The position numbers and the translations under genes are program-made. 64,000 bases of DNA from Anagrus nilaparvatae. Its lineage: Eukaryota > Arthropoda > Insecta > Hymenoptera > Mymaridae. The DNA is taken from the NCBI GenBank assembly GCA_022575985.1, contig JAKSXM010000132.1:2542001-2606000 (forward strand), given 5' to 3'. Shown one piece after another: positions 1 to 12,665 of this stretch (positions are counted from its first letter, which is position 1; every line of letters starts with the position of its first letter). A model generated the notes under the pieces. That model saw only the letters and a list, made by a program, of their open reading frames with translations, did not search any database and had not been told where the DNA came from.

Positions 1-2500
1 TGGATCGTTAGGAGGCTACTGTCTCTGCGAAGGTTACTGGAAAGTCTTATTTTCTTCATTTCTTTATCTTTTAATTTTCTTCTCTATTTTGGAATTCAGT
101 CAAAGTTTCATTCGCTGTTCTTCCCTCCCTTTTATTTTTATTAATTTTTATTTTATTTATACAGGTCTATGATAACCAACATTACAAAAAGTCACTATTC
201 TATTATATTACTATTTTATAAAAAGTATTTTAGTTTAAAAAAAAAATAATTAAATAATGAAAAAATCTTATAATTCAAAGACACAGAAAAAAGTAAAAAA
301 TGAAATAAAAAAAACTTTAAATATTTATTAAAATAAAAATTAACGTATTTTATTTAAAAAAAAAAAAAAATTCTTTCGGGCTATAAATTATAGTCTGGTC
401 AAACAAACTATAACATTATTAAAAAAAAAAAAAAAAGATTTGCTTATTTTTGCATACACGAAAAAGTGAAAGAGAAAAATAGAAAGAGATAAAGAGAGTA
501 AAATTCATTTATAATTTATAATTACTTTACTTGTGAGGTTAATGAGCGAGCTTGTTAATTTATTTTATTATACATATTTTTTTTTTTGTGCATTTATATA
601 TTTTTTTCTTTTAATATCTTTTTGATAAAACTTTTTTTTTTAAACTTGTTTTTAAAGATTGAATTAATGTTATTATAAAGTTTTTTGATAAAATTTTTAA
701 TAAAGTTGTTGGGTTTAAGACAATAGTAAAGCAAACTAACTTAATGGGAAAGTTGTCTATAATTTGTATCTCTTCAATTGTTAAATTCAAAAATATAGAA
801 GAAAGGTTAAATAAATTTGGTTTTAAACGCTAGATTTTTAGTAAAAAACAATTTCTTAGCACATGATTCAGCTATTTGAGTTAACCAAAGGACAAAGTTT
901 TGAGTTTGTATGCAATTGTATTGACAGATAGCATGCAAACGTTGCCTGCAAGCAGTGAAATATTTTTAAAGCCTCATTCATCTTTGAGTAATCAAGATAC
1001 GATTTAAACTTTATTTACGGCTTGGTGCTAATAAATTCAATGAACGTAACCATCTAATATTATTAAAGCTATAGGTAAGTTTTATAAATATAAAGCTATG
1101 TTTCAAAAATGAATCTTTACCTACCTTAAACAAATAAAGTAAAGCATTTTTTTGTACAAGTGTAAGACTAAAAGCAAATATGTATTTACGTAAGAAAAAC
1201 ATGTCTTTTAACAGATTTGTCAAATAAATAAATAAAATATATTTATCACGATTCTTTAAATTGTTAGTACACATGATATAGATTTATTGTATTGATATTT
1301 GATATAATGGATGAAGCTTAAAATTTATAAAATATTAAATATAAAGCGAATATACAGAAAAAGTGGATGGAAGCCACAGGTTTTTTTTTTACTTAGTTAA
1401 ATATTCATCAAATTTATGCAAATAAATATTTTAAATAATACTTTTTTTTAAATTAAATTATTTATTGTACAAGCTTGTTCAAAAAGGAGAATTACAAATA
1501 CTTTACAGAAATGATGTTATTATGACATTACGACTTGCTGAACCAAAAAAATTCAAAAATATGGTGGATCTGATAATACATTGATATCCCGCAGTAGTCT
1601 TTGCTAAATTTACGAAAATTAAAAAAAATTGATCTAAAGTTGTTGCAAATTGTTAAAAAAACTAGGTTATATTTTTAGTATTAAAGGTTCTGGGTAACTA
1701 ATTTTATTGCTCCAAATTGGTTTTTTAATCTTACATATTTTTTAAAGCTAATTTCTATGGTGAATTTATATTTTTATTTTACTATCAGCAGTTTACTTTT
1801 ACCATTCGACTCTATTTTTATCACGAATAATGTATTTTATTCAAAGTAATTTGTTCTATCCACAGGGCTTAATTAGTACTTCCAGAAATTATTTTTGATC
1901 ATTTTATAAGTTTTCCGAAAATTTTCAGTAATAACTTTGTATTCTTTTCGACCTGGAAATTAAAATGATCATTTCATCAATTATAGAATGCTTAGTTCGG
2001 TATCTTTTTATCCAGTCAAACATTATTTTGAAACTCAAATTTATATTTTTTTCTCAATGTAGAAATATTTTGAAAAAATGAGACTGTAGAACAAAACACT
2101 GAAAATATGAAAAATAATTACTTTTATATTCCTTTGAAAATCTGAATCAATTTTAGGATCTAAAAACTAAAACTAATAGGAAGTATTATTTTAAAAAATT
2201 TGAAAAACCAATTTAATTTAAAAATAAATGACAAGCATCATTTTTTTACAGATGTAAATTTGTTAGAAAAATAAATAAAAAAAAAATTCATTAAAAAAAA
2301 AGTATTTATTTCTACTCTTTTTATGTATCATATTTCAATTGAATAAAATTTTTTTTTACAATTTATCCATCTGCGTTATTTGAATGCAAACATAAAATAA
2401 AGTATTAATTGTAAATATTAAATATTTATTTTTACGAATTAAATTCAGCTATAAATCAGATTTACATATAAAATGAATTAAAAAATAAAATTTTATTTAT
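1..2500. other. AT-rich intergenic sequence, no gene recognised
   Basis: Long A and T runs and no reading frame with recognisable protein character. The short frames here are AT-rich chance openings. The first ~45 bases are richer in G and C than what follows and could be the edge of a feature lying outside the window, but nothing can be identified. Confidence 0.6.
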
Positions 2501-2502
2501 TT

Positions 2503-5500
2503 TTATGTACTATCAATTTTATTTTTATTATTTTTCATCTCATTCAATTTTCTTCTTTTTAAATTGTCTAAAAGTTTTTTTGAAGTAATCTGTAAAAATA
2601 CAAAAATTAAAAAATTAATTAAAAAAAAAAATATGTAATTTTACCTCAGGATGATTACTCAAATAGTTAATAAACGAATTAACACTATCAAGATCCATAA
2701 TATCATTCCATATCAGATCCATAGTTTCAATTTCACTTGGAATATTTTCAACATTTAACCATTTTGACGAAATATGTTTTTTTGGCGGTACATTTAAATT
2801 ATTGTCATTGGACAAACATTTACCAAAAGCAATAGTTTTTTTAGGTTTCTTTATTTCTCTTAAGTCTTTTAAAACGTGTTTTTGTGACATTTTTAGTTCA
2901 CTCGAATTTTGACAGTTTCTTATATTAGCGACTTCAACTGGTACCGTTGGCATTTCCTTCGTCACAAACTAAAAAAGATTCATTTGGTGTAGTTTAATAC
3001 ATAATTTTTTCAGTAAAATAATTTCTTATTACCTGCGTGGTTTTACAAATTTCAGCTGAAAAATTAATTTCGAACATATCTTTCAAAGTATCGGTGTCGA
3101 TTATATTCTCATTACCTTCACTAATATTATTTAACCAATCACAAAAATCAGTACATATTTTGTTCATTAATCTTGCTACTTTTTTTTCTAGAGTTGCTTC
3201 TGGATCGTATCCTTGTAAATCTTTAGATGTTAATTGTCTCCATATTACTGCCTATTAAACACGAATAAAATAAATAATTATTTGTACTTTTGAATAAATT
3301 ATTTACATAAATACAATTTAATAAATGGACATTATTAATTTAATTGTTTTTAACAAGTTTTGCTTATTAAAATTCTTCTTTTATTTCTAAGATATTTGTT
3401 TTAAAATTATCTTAAACCTTTTGAAATTAAAATAATTGTTATAATAGACATTGTTTATTAGATTCGAAAAATTTTTTATCTCATTTGTGTATAAATAATT
3501 AATAAACGCATATGGATTCTAAAGATAAAACACGTGCAATTTTACGCCATGTTTTCTTTTTGAATAAAATTATGGTTTGAAGGATTTCTATAAGGACGTT
3601 TTATGAATTAAATTCTAATTGTTTGTTTCTATTCAAGGATTTTAAAGAACATATATGGGGTAATCTTGAAAATACAGTTTTCTTTCAAAAATTTTTATAA
3701 GGTTGAATATTCACGAATTACAAAAATTAACTCTCAAGTATTTATTTTTTATATGAAAAATAATTTATAAAAGAATCTGTGTTTTTTTCTAAAATAAAAA
3801 GATACTTTTTTTGCTGAAAAACTTTAAAATTTTCATAAAATAAAAAATGATTGAAATGTTTGCAAGTTTCTACGCTAAATGGGCTAAATTTGGTCTCGGA
3901 AATCAGTCAAAATTATTTTTATTCTGAAAATGCAACTAAAAATAAGCCCTTTTAGCCATTTTGAGCCTTCTACTTAGATCCAATCCCTGATTTCAGGCAG
4001 CGATTTTTGAGTTTTTAAACTTTTTTGTAAATTAATTCAAAAATTTTCTAATTTTATTTATTTATTGATTCTCAGTGGAATTCGATTCCGGTAAATAAAA
4101 ATTGATTTAAACTGTACGTGCACCAGAAAATCCTTATTTAAAAATGGGTGGGAATTCTTCATATCATTATGAAAACTTTTTCAGAATTTTGTATAAAGTA
4201 TTTTAAGTAATGAAAAACCTTTATCCTCAAAGCTTTTTATCTTTTGATTTTTCTGATGGTTTCCAGACAGGTATTTTAAAATTTTGGTGGTAGGCAGAGA
4301 ATATAATTTAAGTCAGAGAAGTTTTACTAACCTTTCTTGCTGATTTTTTAAGAAATAATGCATATGGATTTAAGCTATGTTCTTTAAATTGTTTATTTAT
4401 ATCTGCTATAGATTCTTCTGATTCTGGTGGCTGAACCTAAATGAAAATAAGTAACTTTTCATAAGTAAATAAAAAAAGTAAAATAATTTTTAAAAAAATT
4501 CTTACTATCATATCAAAATTTGAATTTTCACTGTCCTCTTCATTGTTGGAAGAATCATCAAAATGTTTTACACTTGAAAATTTTTGTAATTTTTTACTTT
4601 TTTTATAATATTTTTCTTCGTCACATTGTAACATATTCAGTAAAGGCACAATTTTATTATACGAATCAAAATTTAAAAAATTTCTTAATTGACGTGAATT
4701 TGATAAAGGAGGCTGAGAAGGATAAGAATTTTGATATAAATTAGGATTTAAATATTTTCTCGACTCAATTAAATTATTTAATAACTTTAGCAATAAATTT
4801 AATAATTTAGGTTGATTATTTTTAAATTTAAATTTTAATCTTTTACTATACTCGTTGCTTATTTCTTTTAATAAATCAAAAGTTGAAAAATTTTTTTCAT
4901 TATTTAAAATATATTGTTTTATAATATTTATTATATCATTTAATGGCATTATTAAATTTTTATTTTCTTTATTGTTATCTAAAACTTTACTTTCTGAAAC
5001 TTTTGATTTTTCAATATTATTACGAGTTTTAAAAGTATCATTTACCGCAACAGGAATTTCTATACAAGTTTTTGATCTCTTGAGTATACTACTAGAACTT
5101 TTATTTGTTATATCGTTATTATTATTATTATTTTCAATATTTTCATCCTCAGTATTTATTGATGAATTTTTTAATAATTTATCATTTAATGTTTTCATTC
5201 GATTTAATCTTTTTTTACTTTTTTTTTCATCAATTTTATTTTTTTTGTTAGTATCCTCGTTATTGTTATTATCGGAATCAGTATCGTCAGCGCAAGTTTT
5301 AGTCATAGCTTGCATTCTCATTTTCATAGTTGTTGGTTTTCTTAACTTTAAAGCATTAAGTGGTTCTAAACTGTGTTTCCAAACTAAAGGTGCATGACAA
5401 GGAGCACGAAACTTTGATGATGGAATCCTTTCTTCTTGTATACTGAAATCTTCAGAATCTGAACTTTGTATACTTGAAGTTTGAGAACGGTCAGTTACTA

Positions 5501-6780
5501 ATAATTTTTCTTTTGAAGATGAATATAATTTTGATGATGTGGTACTTTTAGTTGATGAAAAATTTTCGATACTTTTATAACTTTCGTCTTTACTCTCATC
5601 TGAACTTATTTCATCGTTTGAATTATTCAATTTATCTAAATCGTAATTCAATTTTTCTGATGAAGATGATGACGATGATAAATATTCTGATTTTTCGTTA
5701 ATAAACGCTGTTAAAATTGTTAATGGCAATTCGCGATATATTTTGTCTAAAATTTTTTTTAAAGATTTAGTCAAACATGCGTAGCATCTGTCGTTTGTTT
5801 TTCTGTACAACATTTTCGTTACTGGAATATTAATTAAACTTTTTTTTAATGACGAATCTGTTTTTGTACTAACATTTGTTGTGCTAGACGTGATTTTACT
5901 TAAATTTGATTTTAATTCCAATTTTTTTTTTTTATATAAAATTTGCGGCTTTTTACGAAATAAATAATTTTTGTACTTTAATTGGGTATCTAAAATTTTG
6001 TAATTTAAATTTTTTATTTTATTATGCTTTTTTAATGATTTTAGTAATTTAAAATTTTTTTCTTTTATTTCGTTAGTTAAGTCTGTTTTAGAATTAATTG
6101 TATGGAATTTTTTAAGCTTCTTGTTAGTATAATTTAAATTTGGTATTTTTAAATAAATGCTGTCCTTTTCATCATTTTTTTTTAAATTCTTTAAAACTTT
6201 TTTAGAATTTTTTTTTATATCATTTGATGAAAGTACTTTTATATTTAAATCTTTTTGTGATTCAAAAGAAGCACTACTTTCTTTAGAAACTAACTTTTGA
6301 AATTTTACTGTTTCTTTTGACATTATTTTACTCTTTTCAAAATTTAAATAAAATGAATTTTTTTTTTCAATTATATTTTTTTTTAATTTTAAAGTATTTT
6401 TTTTATTTTTTAATGATTTTAAATAAAAAGTTTTAGGTAAAGGATATGAAATATTAGATGATATTTTAAATTTAATACATTCGGGATTTATATTTAGATT
6501 ATCGGATTTAATATTTTTTGATAAAATAGGATAAAAGGAATACATTTGGCTTACTTTTTTGTACTCATTTTCAATATTTAATATTACATTTTCCCAATAA
6601 TTTTTTTCGTTTTTTGTACGTAATTCCCATCTATAATTAAAATATTTTTTCATTTTTTTTTTAAGGTTATATCAAAATAAATAATTTGAAATTTTTAACT
6701 TACTTTGATAATTTGACTCGTTTGAAATGATTTTTGTTAGTTATTGGTTTTCTTGAATCGAGTAAATTTGAATTAGACAT
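2503..6780 (-). CDS. Six-exon gene for a 978-residue low-complexity protein, function unknown
   Basis: Assembled by eye on the minus strand from GT..AG introns. Exons, in transcript order: 6780-6704, 6630-4506, 4436-4332, 3251-3033, 2968-2645, 2589-2503, with stop TAA at 2503-2505. Introns are 73, 69, 1080, 64 and 55 nt; exon 1 ends in phase 2 with donor GTAAGT and the other introns are phase 0. All five junctions keep frame, giving 978 residues, which is strong evidence for a real gene. Exon 2 supplies about 708 codons: a Lys/Asn/Ser-rich N-terminal half; a Cys-containing helical segment near residues 305-345 (YACLTKSLKKILDKIYRELP); an acidic Ser-rich tract near 345-410; a short block near 434-455 that starts RAPCHAPLVWKHSLEPL and looks conserved in character; Asn/Asp/Lys-rich linkers; and a helical Leu-rich segment near 580-640. 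Exons 3-6 (735-978) encode a less biased region (SLNPYALFLKKSARK, then CTDFCDWLNNI) and a basic tail. No signal peptide or membrane segment is seen. It is not recognised as any family. Low complexity suggests rapid evolution, and a nuclear or germline protein is possible but unproven. Confidence 0.8.
6704..6780 (-). other. Exon 1 and start codon of the 978-residue gene
   Basis: The start ATG (6778-6780) opens 25 codons (MSNSNLLDSRKPITNKNHFK, then RVKLS) plus two bases before a perfect GTAAGT donor at 6703-6698. The 73-nt intron ends in TTAATTATAG, and joining restores AAA TGG in the frame of exon 2. The long open frame of exon 2 has its own upstream ATG at 6651-6653, but that lies inside this intron; the spliced start is preferred. 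Confidence 0.7.
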
Positions 6781-9700
6781 TTTTGAAAATAAACTTTGTA
6801 AGAGAATTTTTGCACTTTAAGAATTTCCTTGCATAAACAAAGTGTATCGATCAAACATTTATCCTAAACCTAAAAATGGTTATTTTATTAAACGAAATTT
6901 AGCAGCACATAAACAATCTCTTGGGCTAATGAAAATTTTAAGTGAAATTTCAAGCTTTCTTTTTATTTTGATGATGAAAAAAAAAATTAAATTTTTTATA
7001 TTTAAAAAAAATCAATAAAAATTAAGAGCCAGGATAAATAAACAGCAACTGATAAAGATTATTTTTATCAGTTATTTTTGCTTTTAGTTAATGTCGGTAA
7101 CTTACCATTGCGTAATAAGCACAAAAAGCTTGCAAGCTTTAGTTTAGAAAGCTTTCTATTTTATCCATGGTAAATTTATTCAACAGTAGGTAAAAAAAAA
7201 GTTTAATTTATTAGTTTTAATAAACTTTATAATTTAAAGAAGGTACAAAAGTCTAAGATTCTGAAAAACGGATTAATCTGGGTTTGGAGAGATTTTATAT
7301 CGTTCATTCATATCTTCCCAAGTGCGAATTATAAAAACTTTAAATTTATTAAAGCAAATATGCTCAGAAAAATTTTCAGACAAAAATAACTTTTTTGGAT
7401 ACATTTCTCGATTTTTGACTATTTTTAAAAAATTGCAAAAAATTTATTATTTTTTCTTTTAAACGCATATTTTAACACAAAAAAAAATTCGTAATTTAAA
7501 GCTCGAATATTTATCATAAAAAATTTAATTTGAAACACCACTTTTATTTTTTAGTTTAAATACTCGCTAAAATATTTTCAAAATAAACATGTTAACTTTT
7601 TAATTGACCTTAATTTTTTTTTTACCTCTTTTTCCGAACAAAGAAAATTATCCGCAGGATAAGTTAATCTGGATGCTTTAAATTAAATCAATAATAACTT
7701 TTAAAAATAGTATGTTAAGTATCAAGGGTGCAAAAGTTTTGGTACAAGCGTGACAACTAGCAAGAATCCTCGATGAAGCCGGGTATGAATGATATGCCCT
7801 CAGGCTATAGTTTGCTCGTTAGTTTTTTAAAGTTTATCGCCCATGGTTCTTACAATATTTATTTGCCTAACTATAAATATCACTAGAAAAAATTATCTCT
7901 ATATAATATTTAATTTGTAAATTTTTAATTATTTTAATTGTTATTTTTTTACAGAGTGATGAATTTAGTATTAAATTAAATGGATTAAATTTGAATTTAT
8001 TTATAATAATAATTAATTGTTGAAAATTGTCTGTCCACGAAAAACAAGTCGTTAGTTGAAAATTTTTTATTTTATTATATTACGAAACGTGATATACGTT
8101 TAAATATTATCAGCAATTTTTTCGTAGAAAATTATTGAAAAATTCTTTGATCAATTTTACAAAAATTTTATTTATCTGAAAATTGTGTAATGATGTTATA
8201 AACACAAATTAATTGAAAAAAAGTGATTTTAATAAGGTATTTATTTACTTCTGAATCAGCAAAAAATTTCACGATTATAACGATTAGATGTAGAAAACCT
8301 TTATCAATAAAAGTTGGACTTACAATGTCAATTGAACTTTTAAAGCAGTAAGTACTGGTTTTATAATTCCTAATTCTTTTGCTAAAAATATTAATTAAAA
8401 TTTAATTTTTAGGTACTCCTGTTATCGTATGGTTTTTTAAATACTCTGCCTAACTAACGATAGTAAAAACTTATTTTCTCATTGTCAGTATAAAATATTT
8501 TTCTGTAAAACTTATTATTGCTTTAGTAAAATAAATAAAAAATTTAAGTAAAATACGTAAAAACGTATTATTTATAATACAAGAATTTAAATTTCCTACT
8601 ATTTACCTACAGTAATAACGAAAAAAATCAATGGTAATTTAAAAAAATATTTTCCTCAAACATTTCTTATTGAACTAAAAAAAAAAAAAACAAGGCTGTG
8701 AGTAAAAAATTACAAAAAAAAACTGTATGTAAAACATGAGATAATTTTAAGTTTCTGTTAAGTCTAGTAAACTTTAAAAAAAGCTGTGTTACTAAAAAAA
8801 ACAAACTGTTAAAAGTTTTTATATCATCTTGGAGAAATTTTAGTAAATAAATTATAAACTTATAATAAGTTATAAATTTATTTTTTCTCATACAGTAAAG
8901 AAAAACTAAAGATAAATATGTTATATACAGAAATTTTTTTAAAGTAAAAAAAGAGCATATTATAAAAATTGAGATTTAGATATACTGCTTGTATATAATA
9001 GATGTTTTTTTGTATTATTTTAGTAAGCATTTTGGGTGCTGTTTAGAAGATGCTACTAAAAGTTACTAAAATTTATCTTAGAGCTTTATTGCTAAAGTTT
9101 TTATTTTATTAAAAGTAAAATCACTTTTTTTATTTTTATGGGTTTTTGAAAATTTTTTAAATTTTGTATTTAAGGTAGTTTTAAAATAATGAAAAATTAA
9201 TGAATTTATTTTGATTTTTCATTTGCTAATTAAAAATTGCAAGCAACTTTTTAAAACAATTTTAAACTTTAATTAAAAAAATAAAAAAAAATTATTAAAT
9301 TGGGTTTTAAATTCTGGATGAAAAATAAATAATATATTTCACAATATGCATATTTTATGCATTAGCAAAAAAAATAATATCTCTTTGTTTCACAAATGCG
9401 TGTATAAATTGAGAAACAAATAGTAGGATATTATAAGTAATGAAAAAAAAAATGGACAATAGAAAATTAAAAAGTAAGGTTCTTTTACAAAAAGTATAAA
9501 AAAAGTATTGATTAGTTTGTTTGAAATATTTTATCATAACAAAAGTACTACATAATGCACAGTATTCTAATATCTAAGGATAAAAATTTGATAATATTCA
9601 CTTGAAGCAAGAAAAAATAAAATAATTTTTTTTAATATCATGCATCTTTGCCTCTAAAATTTTATCAATTTAATTCCAAATTTTTGTGAAAAACAAATTA

Positions 9701-10100
9701 CTAGTCTTAATTTTTGCATGCAAGCTTCAATTTTCTAAAACTTCCTTATTCGCTTCTCTTCATTGAACTGTTTCAAATTTTTAATTCAAATTCGAAGTTA
9801 CAATTCGAGATTTCTTTAAAAAATTTAATTTTGAAACCCTTTTTTTATCAAAAATCGTAATTTTTGAAAAAGTTTTTAAAATGATAATTTTTGGATCAAA
9901 AATGGGCAGTTGCTTTATTAAAGATATACAAACTATAGAACGTTTCAAAAATTATTTAAAAAATTTGTAATTTATACGTGACTTAAAATAAAAGTATATA
10001 CTCTTTCATTAAAAAATGAGGCATTCGAATCTTTTTGGTTGATTTGCAAGATAGCTGGGAGATTTAGAATATTATGAAACACTGCTTTATAATATTAAGA
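6781..10100. other. AT-rich spacer, no gene recognised
   Basis: Mostly A/T runs with scattered short frames of no protein character. Frames at 8667-8891 and 9355-9537 are Phe/Leu/Lys-biased translations of T- and A-runs and are not called as genes. A small GC-richer patch near 7735-7830 is unexplained. Upstream control of the minus-strand gene starting at 6780 should lie at the beginning of this stretch, but no clear promoter motif is visible. Confidence 0.55.
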
Positions 10101-10239
10101 ACGATACTAAAAAAATCCGGTTGTGGCAGCCGGAATATTGTTTTGTTTTTAAATTCAAATGACATAAAACCTAAAGAAAAGTTTAATTACTCCTTCAACT
10201 CGAGGCTACAGTTTTTAATACATTCTATAGTAATTCCCA

Positions 10240-10450
10240 ACTCCTGGAATTGATAGTCAGCATTAATGTTTTGGTGCTGCAGTCTCCAGCAAAAATAATA
10301 TTACCACATTTATATTCAATGGTATCCTCACTAAGGGCTAAGTTTGCTATGATTAATTGTGCAGTATTGTCAATGATCTACTTTCAAGTTTCAATCAAAT
10401 CAAGCGTTAAAGGTTGTCCCTATATTTATTATTTTGGCAAGTTATTATTA
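10240..10450 (-). pseudogene. Possible decayed LINE endonuclease fragment
   Basis: On the minus strand around 10270-10330 one frame reads GNIIFAGDCSTKTLMLTINS. This resembles the IIFAGDFNAKH motif of AP-type endonucleases in Jockey/I-type non-LTR retrotransposons. Surrounding frames contain stops and shifts. The match is short, so this may be coincidence; if correct it is an old dead copy unrelated to the fresher LINE at 12.7-16.6 kb. Confidence 0.3.
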
Positions 10451-11782
10451 ACTTAATTTCACATTAAAACTCAACAAAATTATAATAAACAATAAAAATG
10501 GCTTTTGATCAAATACTCAAGTATTTTATATAATATATTTAGCTGATTAAAAAATGTATAAAAAAATAATTTTATAATTGAGAATATTTAAAATAATTCA
10601 AAAAACAAATTTATAAATTCATTATTTAGAAATTTTTCTAATGGTTTATTAAATTAAATAAATATTGCTTTATTGATTAAAAAAGTTATTATTAACTATT
10701 GAAAAAATTAATTTTTATTTTTATAAAAATAATCAAAATAATACAGAATTAATACAGTATAAGTTTTGTAAAATTAAAATTATCGGTTTTCAATTTTTAA
10801 TTTGTTATTTCCACTTCAGTAACTGAAAATATATTAATCATTTGTTTATTTGTTTAATATACACATACATGTTCCGTTCCAAGTTACTAAAGCAAAGCAA
10901 AAATTTTTACTCCAAATTTTAGATCGACTTTTTTACCGGATTTTTGGTAATCAATCTTAGCTCCTCTTTAAAATAGTTCTCAATTACTATGCTCAAGGAC
11001 TGGAAAATATTGCAAAAAAAGGTATTAAATTTTACACTCATTAAATAAATTTTGGTTTTTGATCAAATACAAGAAAAAATTTTTATAAGAAAGATAAAAA
11101 TGGAGTAAGAGAATTAAATTGATTCCGATTAAACTATACTGTAAGAAATTGTAAATTTATGCAAATATTTTAATAAAAAACTTTTTCTAATTAAATTTTT
11201 TCAGTTTGAAATCGAATATAATTTAATAATGCAAAATTTTTATTTAACAAGATTTTAAAAAAGGAATAACTTTAAAACTTTAATGTAAACATTTTATTTT
11301 ATCCACTTATCAAAAGTCTTTGATAAATATACTTTCTTAAAAAGTATAAATTTTAATAATTTTCACTTATAAAACCTAAATTACTTTAAATTATTATTAG
11401 TTGATTAAAAATACTCTGTGTTTCAGTTAATTTGTAAATTCAATAAATTTATATTAAAAATTTTTTAATATAAAATTTTTTTTTTAAAATAGAGCAAGTT
11501 AAAATTTGTTGAAATTAATTTATACTTTATAGAAATAAGATACTTTTCTCATCAGCAACTGACCAGTAAATTTATCCTTAGAAAGTTTTCAAGTAATAAC
11601 TTTCCTCGTCAACTTCGAAATTATTACTTTGTTTTGTATATATAGAATTTACTTTTACAGTTAGAAATACATATTACTGACTGTGCATGTAAGTATTAAA
11701 TTTTAGAAATATTAATTAAAACTGTAAATTTAATTAAATTTTTATAAACTAAAGAAAATTTTTTTTAATTATAGTCCGATAT

Positions 11783-11948
11783 ATATCCTATCCTATCCTA
11801 TCCTATCCTAGGATAGGATAGGAATATCCTAGGATATTCCTTTTTCTAGGACTAATATTATTATTTCCTATTTCCTATCCTATCCTATCCTATCCTATCC
11901 TATCCTATATATATATAAATCTTTAATTATGTGTGTGTGTGTGTGTGT
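11783..11948. repeat. Pentanucleotide TATCC/GGATA microsatellite and GT repeat
   Basis: Runs of TATCC at about 11788-11810 flip to the complementary GGATA phase at about 11811-11822, then short inverted pieces, then TATCC again at 11876-11905. A TATATATATA stretch and a GT run of about nine units (11931-11948) follow. The strand flip means the tract can form a hairpin. It abuts the probable Helitron 5' end. Confidence 0.85.
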
Positions 11949-12664
11949 CCGAACGCGATAAACGAGAACACGATAAAAGCTACAGACATGGGGTTTACGG
12001 CAAAAGACGGCAAAAATTACGGGTCAAAACATAGGCTAGGTTTTATTTCGATTGATAACGACAAAAAAATTTTATGTTGAAAAAACTGAATTTCCAAGAA
12101 AAAAATTTTTATCAAATTTTCAAAAAAAACCAAAAAAACGGAAAACCGAGGAAAAATTTTACTATCAAAAAGAATTTTATTCGATTCAGGCATATTTTTT
12201 ACGTATCCACCTAAATTTTCAAGCTAATCGGCTGGATCTGTCAAAAGTTACAATCATTTTTCAAAAATTTTAAAAGTTTAGGACTAATATTATATATATT
12301 CGTAATTCTTACCGGTTACTAATTTGGTACCTCAATAGAGTAATTTACAGAAACTTGTACAAGTATTATCAGGGTGAATCCTAGAATTGGTAGTTGAGGG
12401 AAGCAACTGCTACTTGCGGATCCTAGGGAAGGGTAATCAAGCTTTGTATCGCTGATCACTAAATATCCGCCTGAGTTCCAACGTCCGTGATTTTTATGAT
12501 TCAGTAAATTTTAGATAATAATTCGGGTAAAAAAAGGTTGTTTTATAAAATATTGAGTAAGCTAAAACAACATATCTTTGTGAAAAATCAAGTTGCAGGG
12601 GTCCAGGGGGGCGCAGCCCCCTTGGCGGTTGCCGAGGTGAGCGAAGCGAGCCGGAGGCAGCTAG
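11903..12664 (+). mobile_element. Probable non-autonomous Helitron
   Basis: The right end has a GC hairpin in an otherwise AT-rich region: GGGGGC (12607-12612) and GCCCCC (12616-12621) with loop GCA, followed by a second short GC-rich self-complementary stretch (GAGCGAAGCGAG) and CTAG (12661-12664) before a T. Helitrons end in CTRR, usually near a hairpin, and insert between A and T; here the hairpin lies about 40 bases from CTAG, further than usual. The left end is less certain: a TCCTATATATA start preceded by A near 11903 fits the 5' TC rule, and the internal TCCGAACGCGATAAACGAGA stretch (from 11948) resembles Helitron 5' regions in insects from memory. No Rep/helicase frame is present. A 14-bp direct repeat TAGGACTAATATTA (11847-11860 and 12279-12292) inside the region is unexplained and might mark a different insertion. 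Confidence 0.5.
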
Positions 12665-12665
12665 T

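Noticed and set aside
4520..4744. 74-codon plus-strand frame
   Set aside because: Antisense shadow of the same exon.
4855..5397. 180-codon plus-strand frame
   Set aside because: Lies antisense to exon 2 of the minus-strand 978-residue gene; its Phe/Leu/Ser-rich translation is the complement of Lys/Asn/Asp-rich codons.
10250..10456. 68-codon plus-strand frame
   Set aside because: The better-supported reading here is the opposite strand, where a weak endonuclease motif is seen; neither is an intact gene.
11783..11905. Telomere-like repeat
   Set aside because: Units are TATCC/GGATA, not the insect TTAGG telomere repeat, and the tract flips strand.
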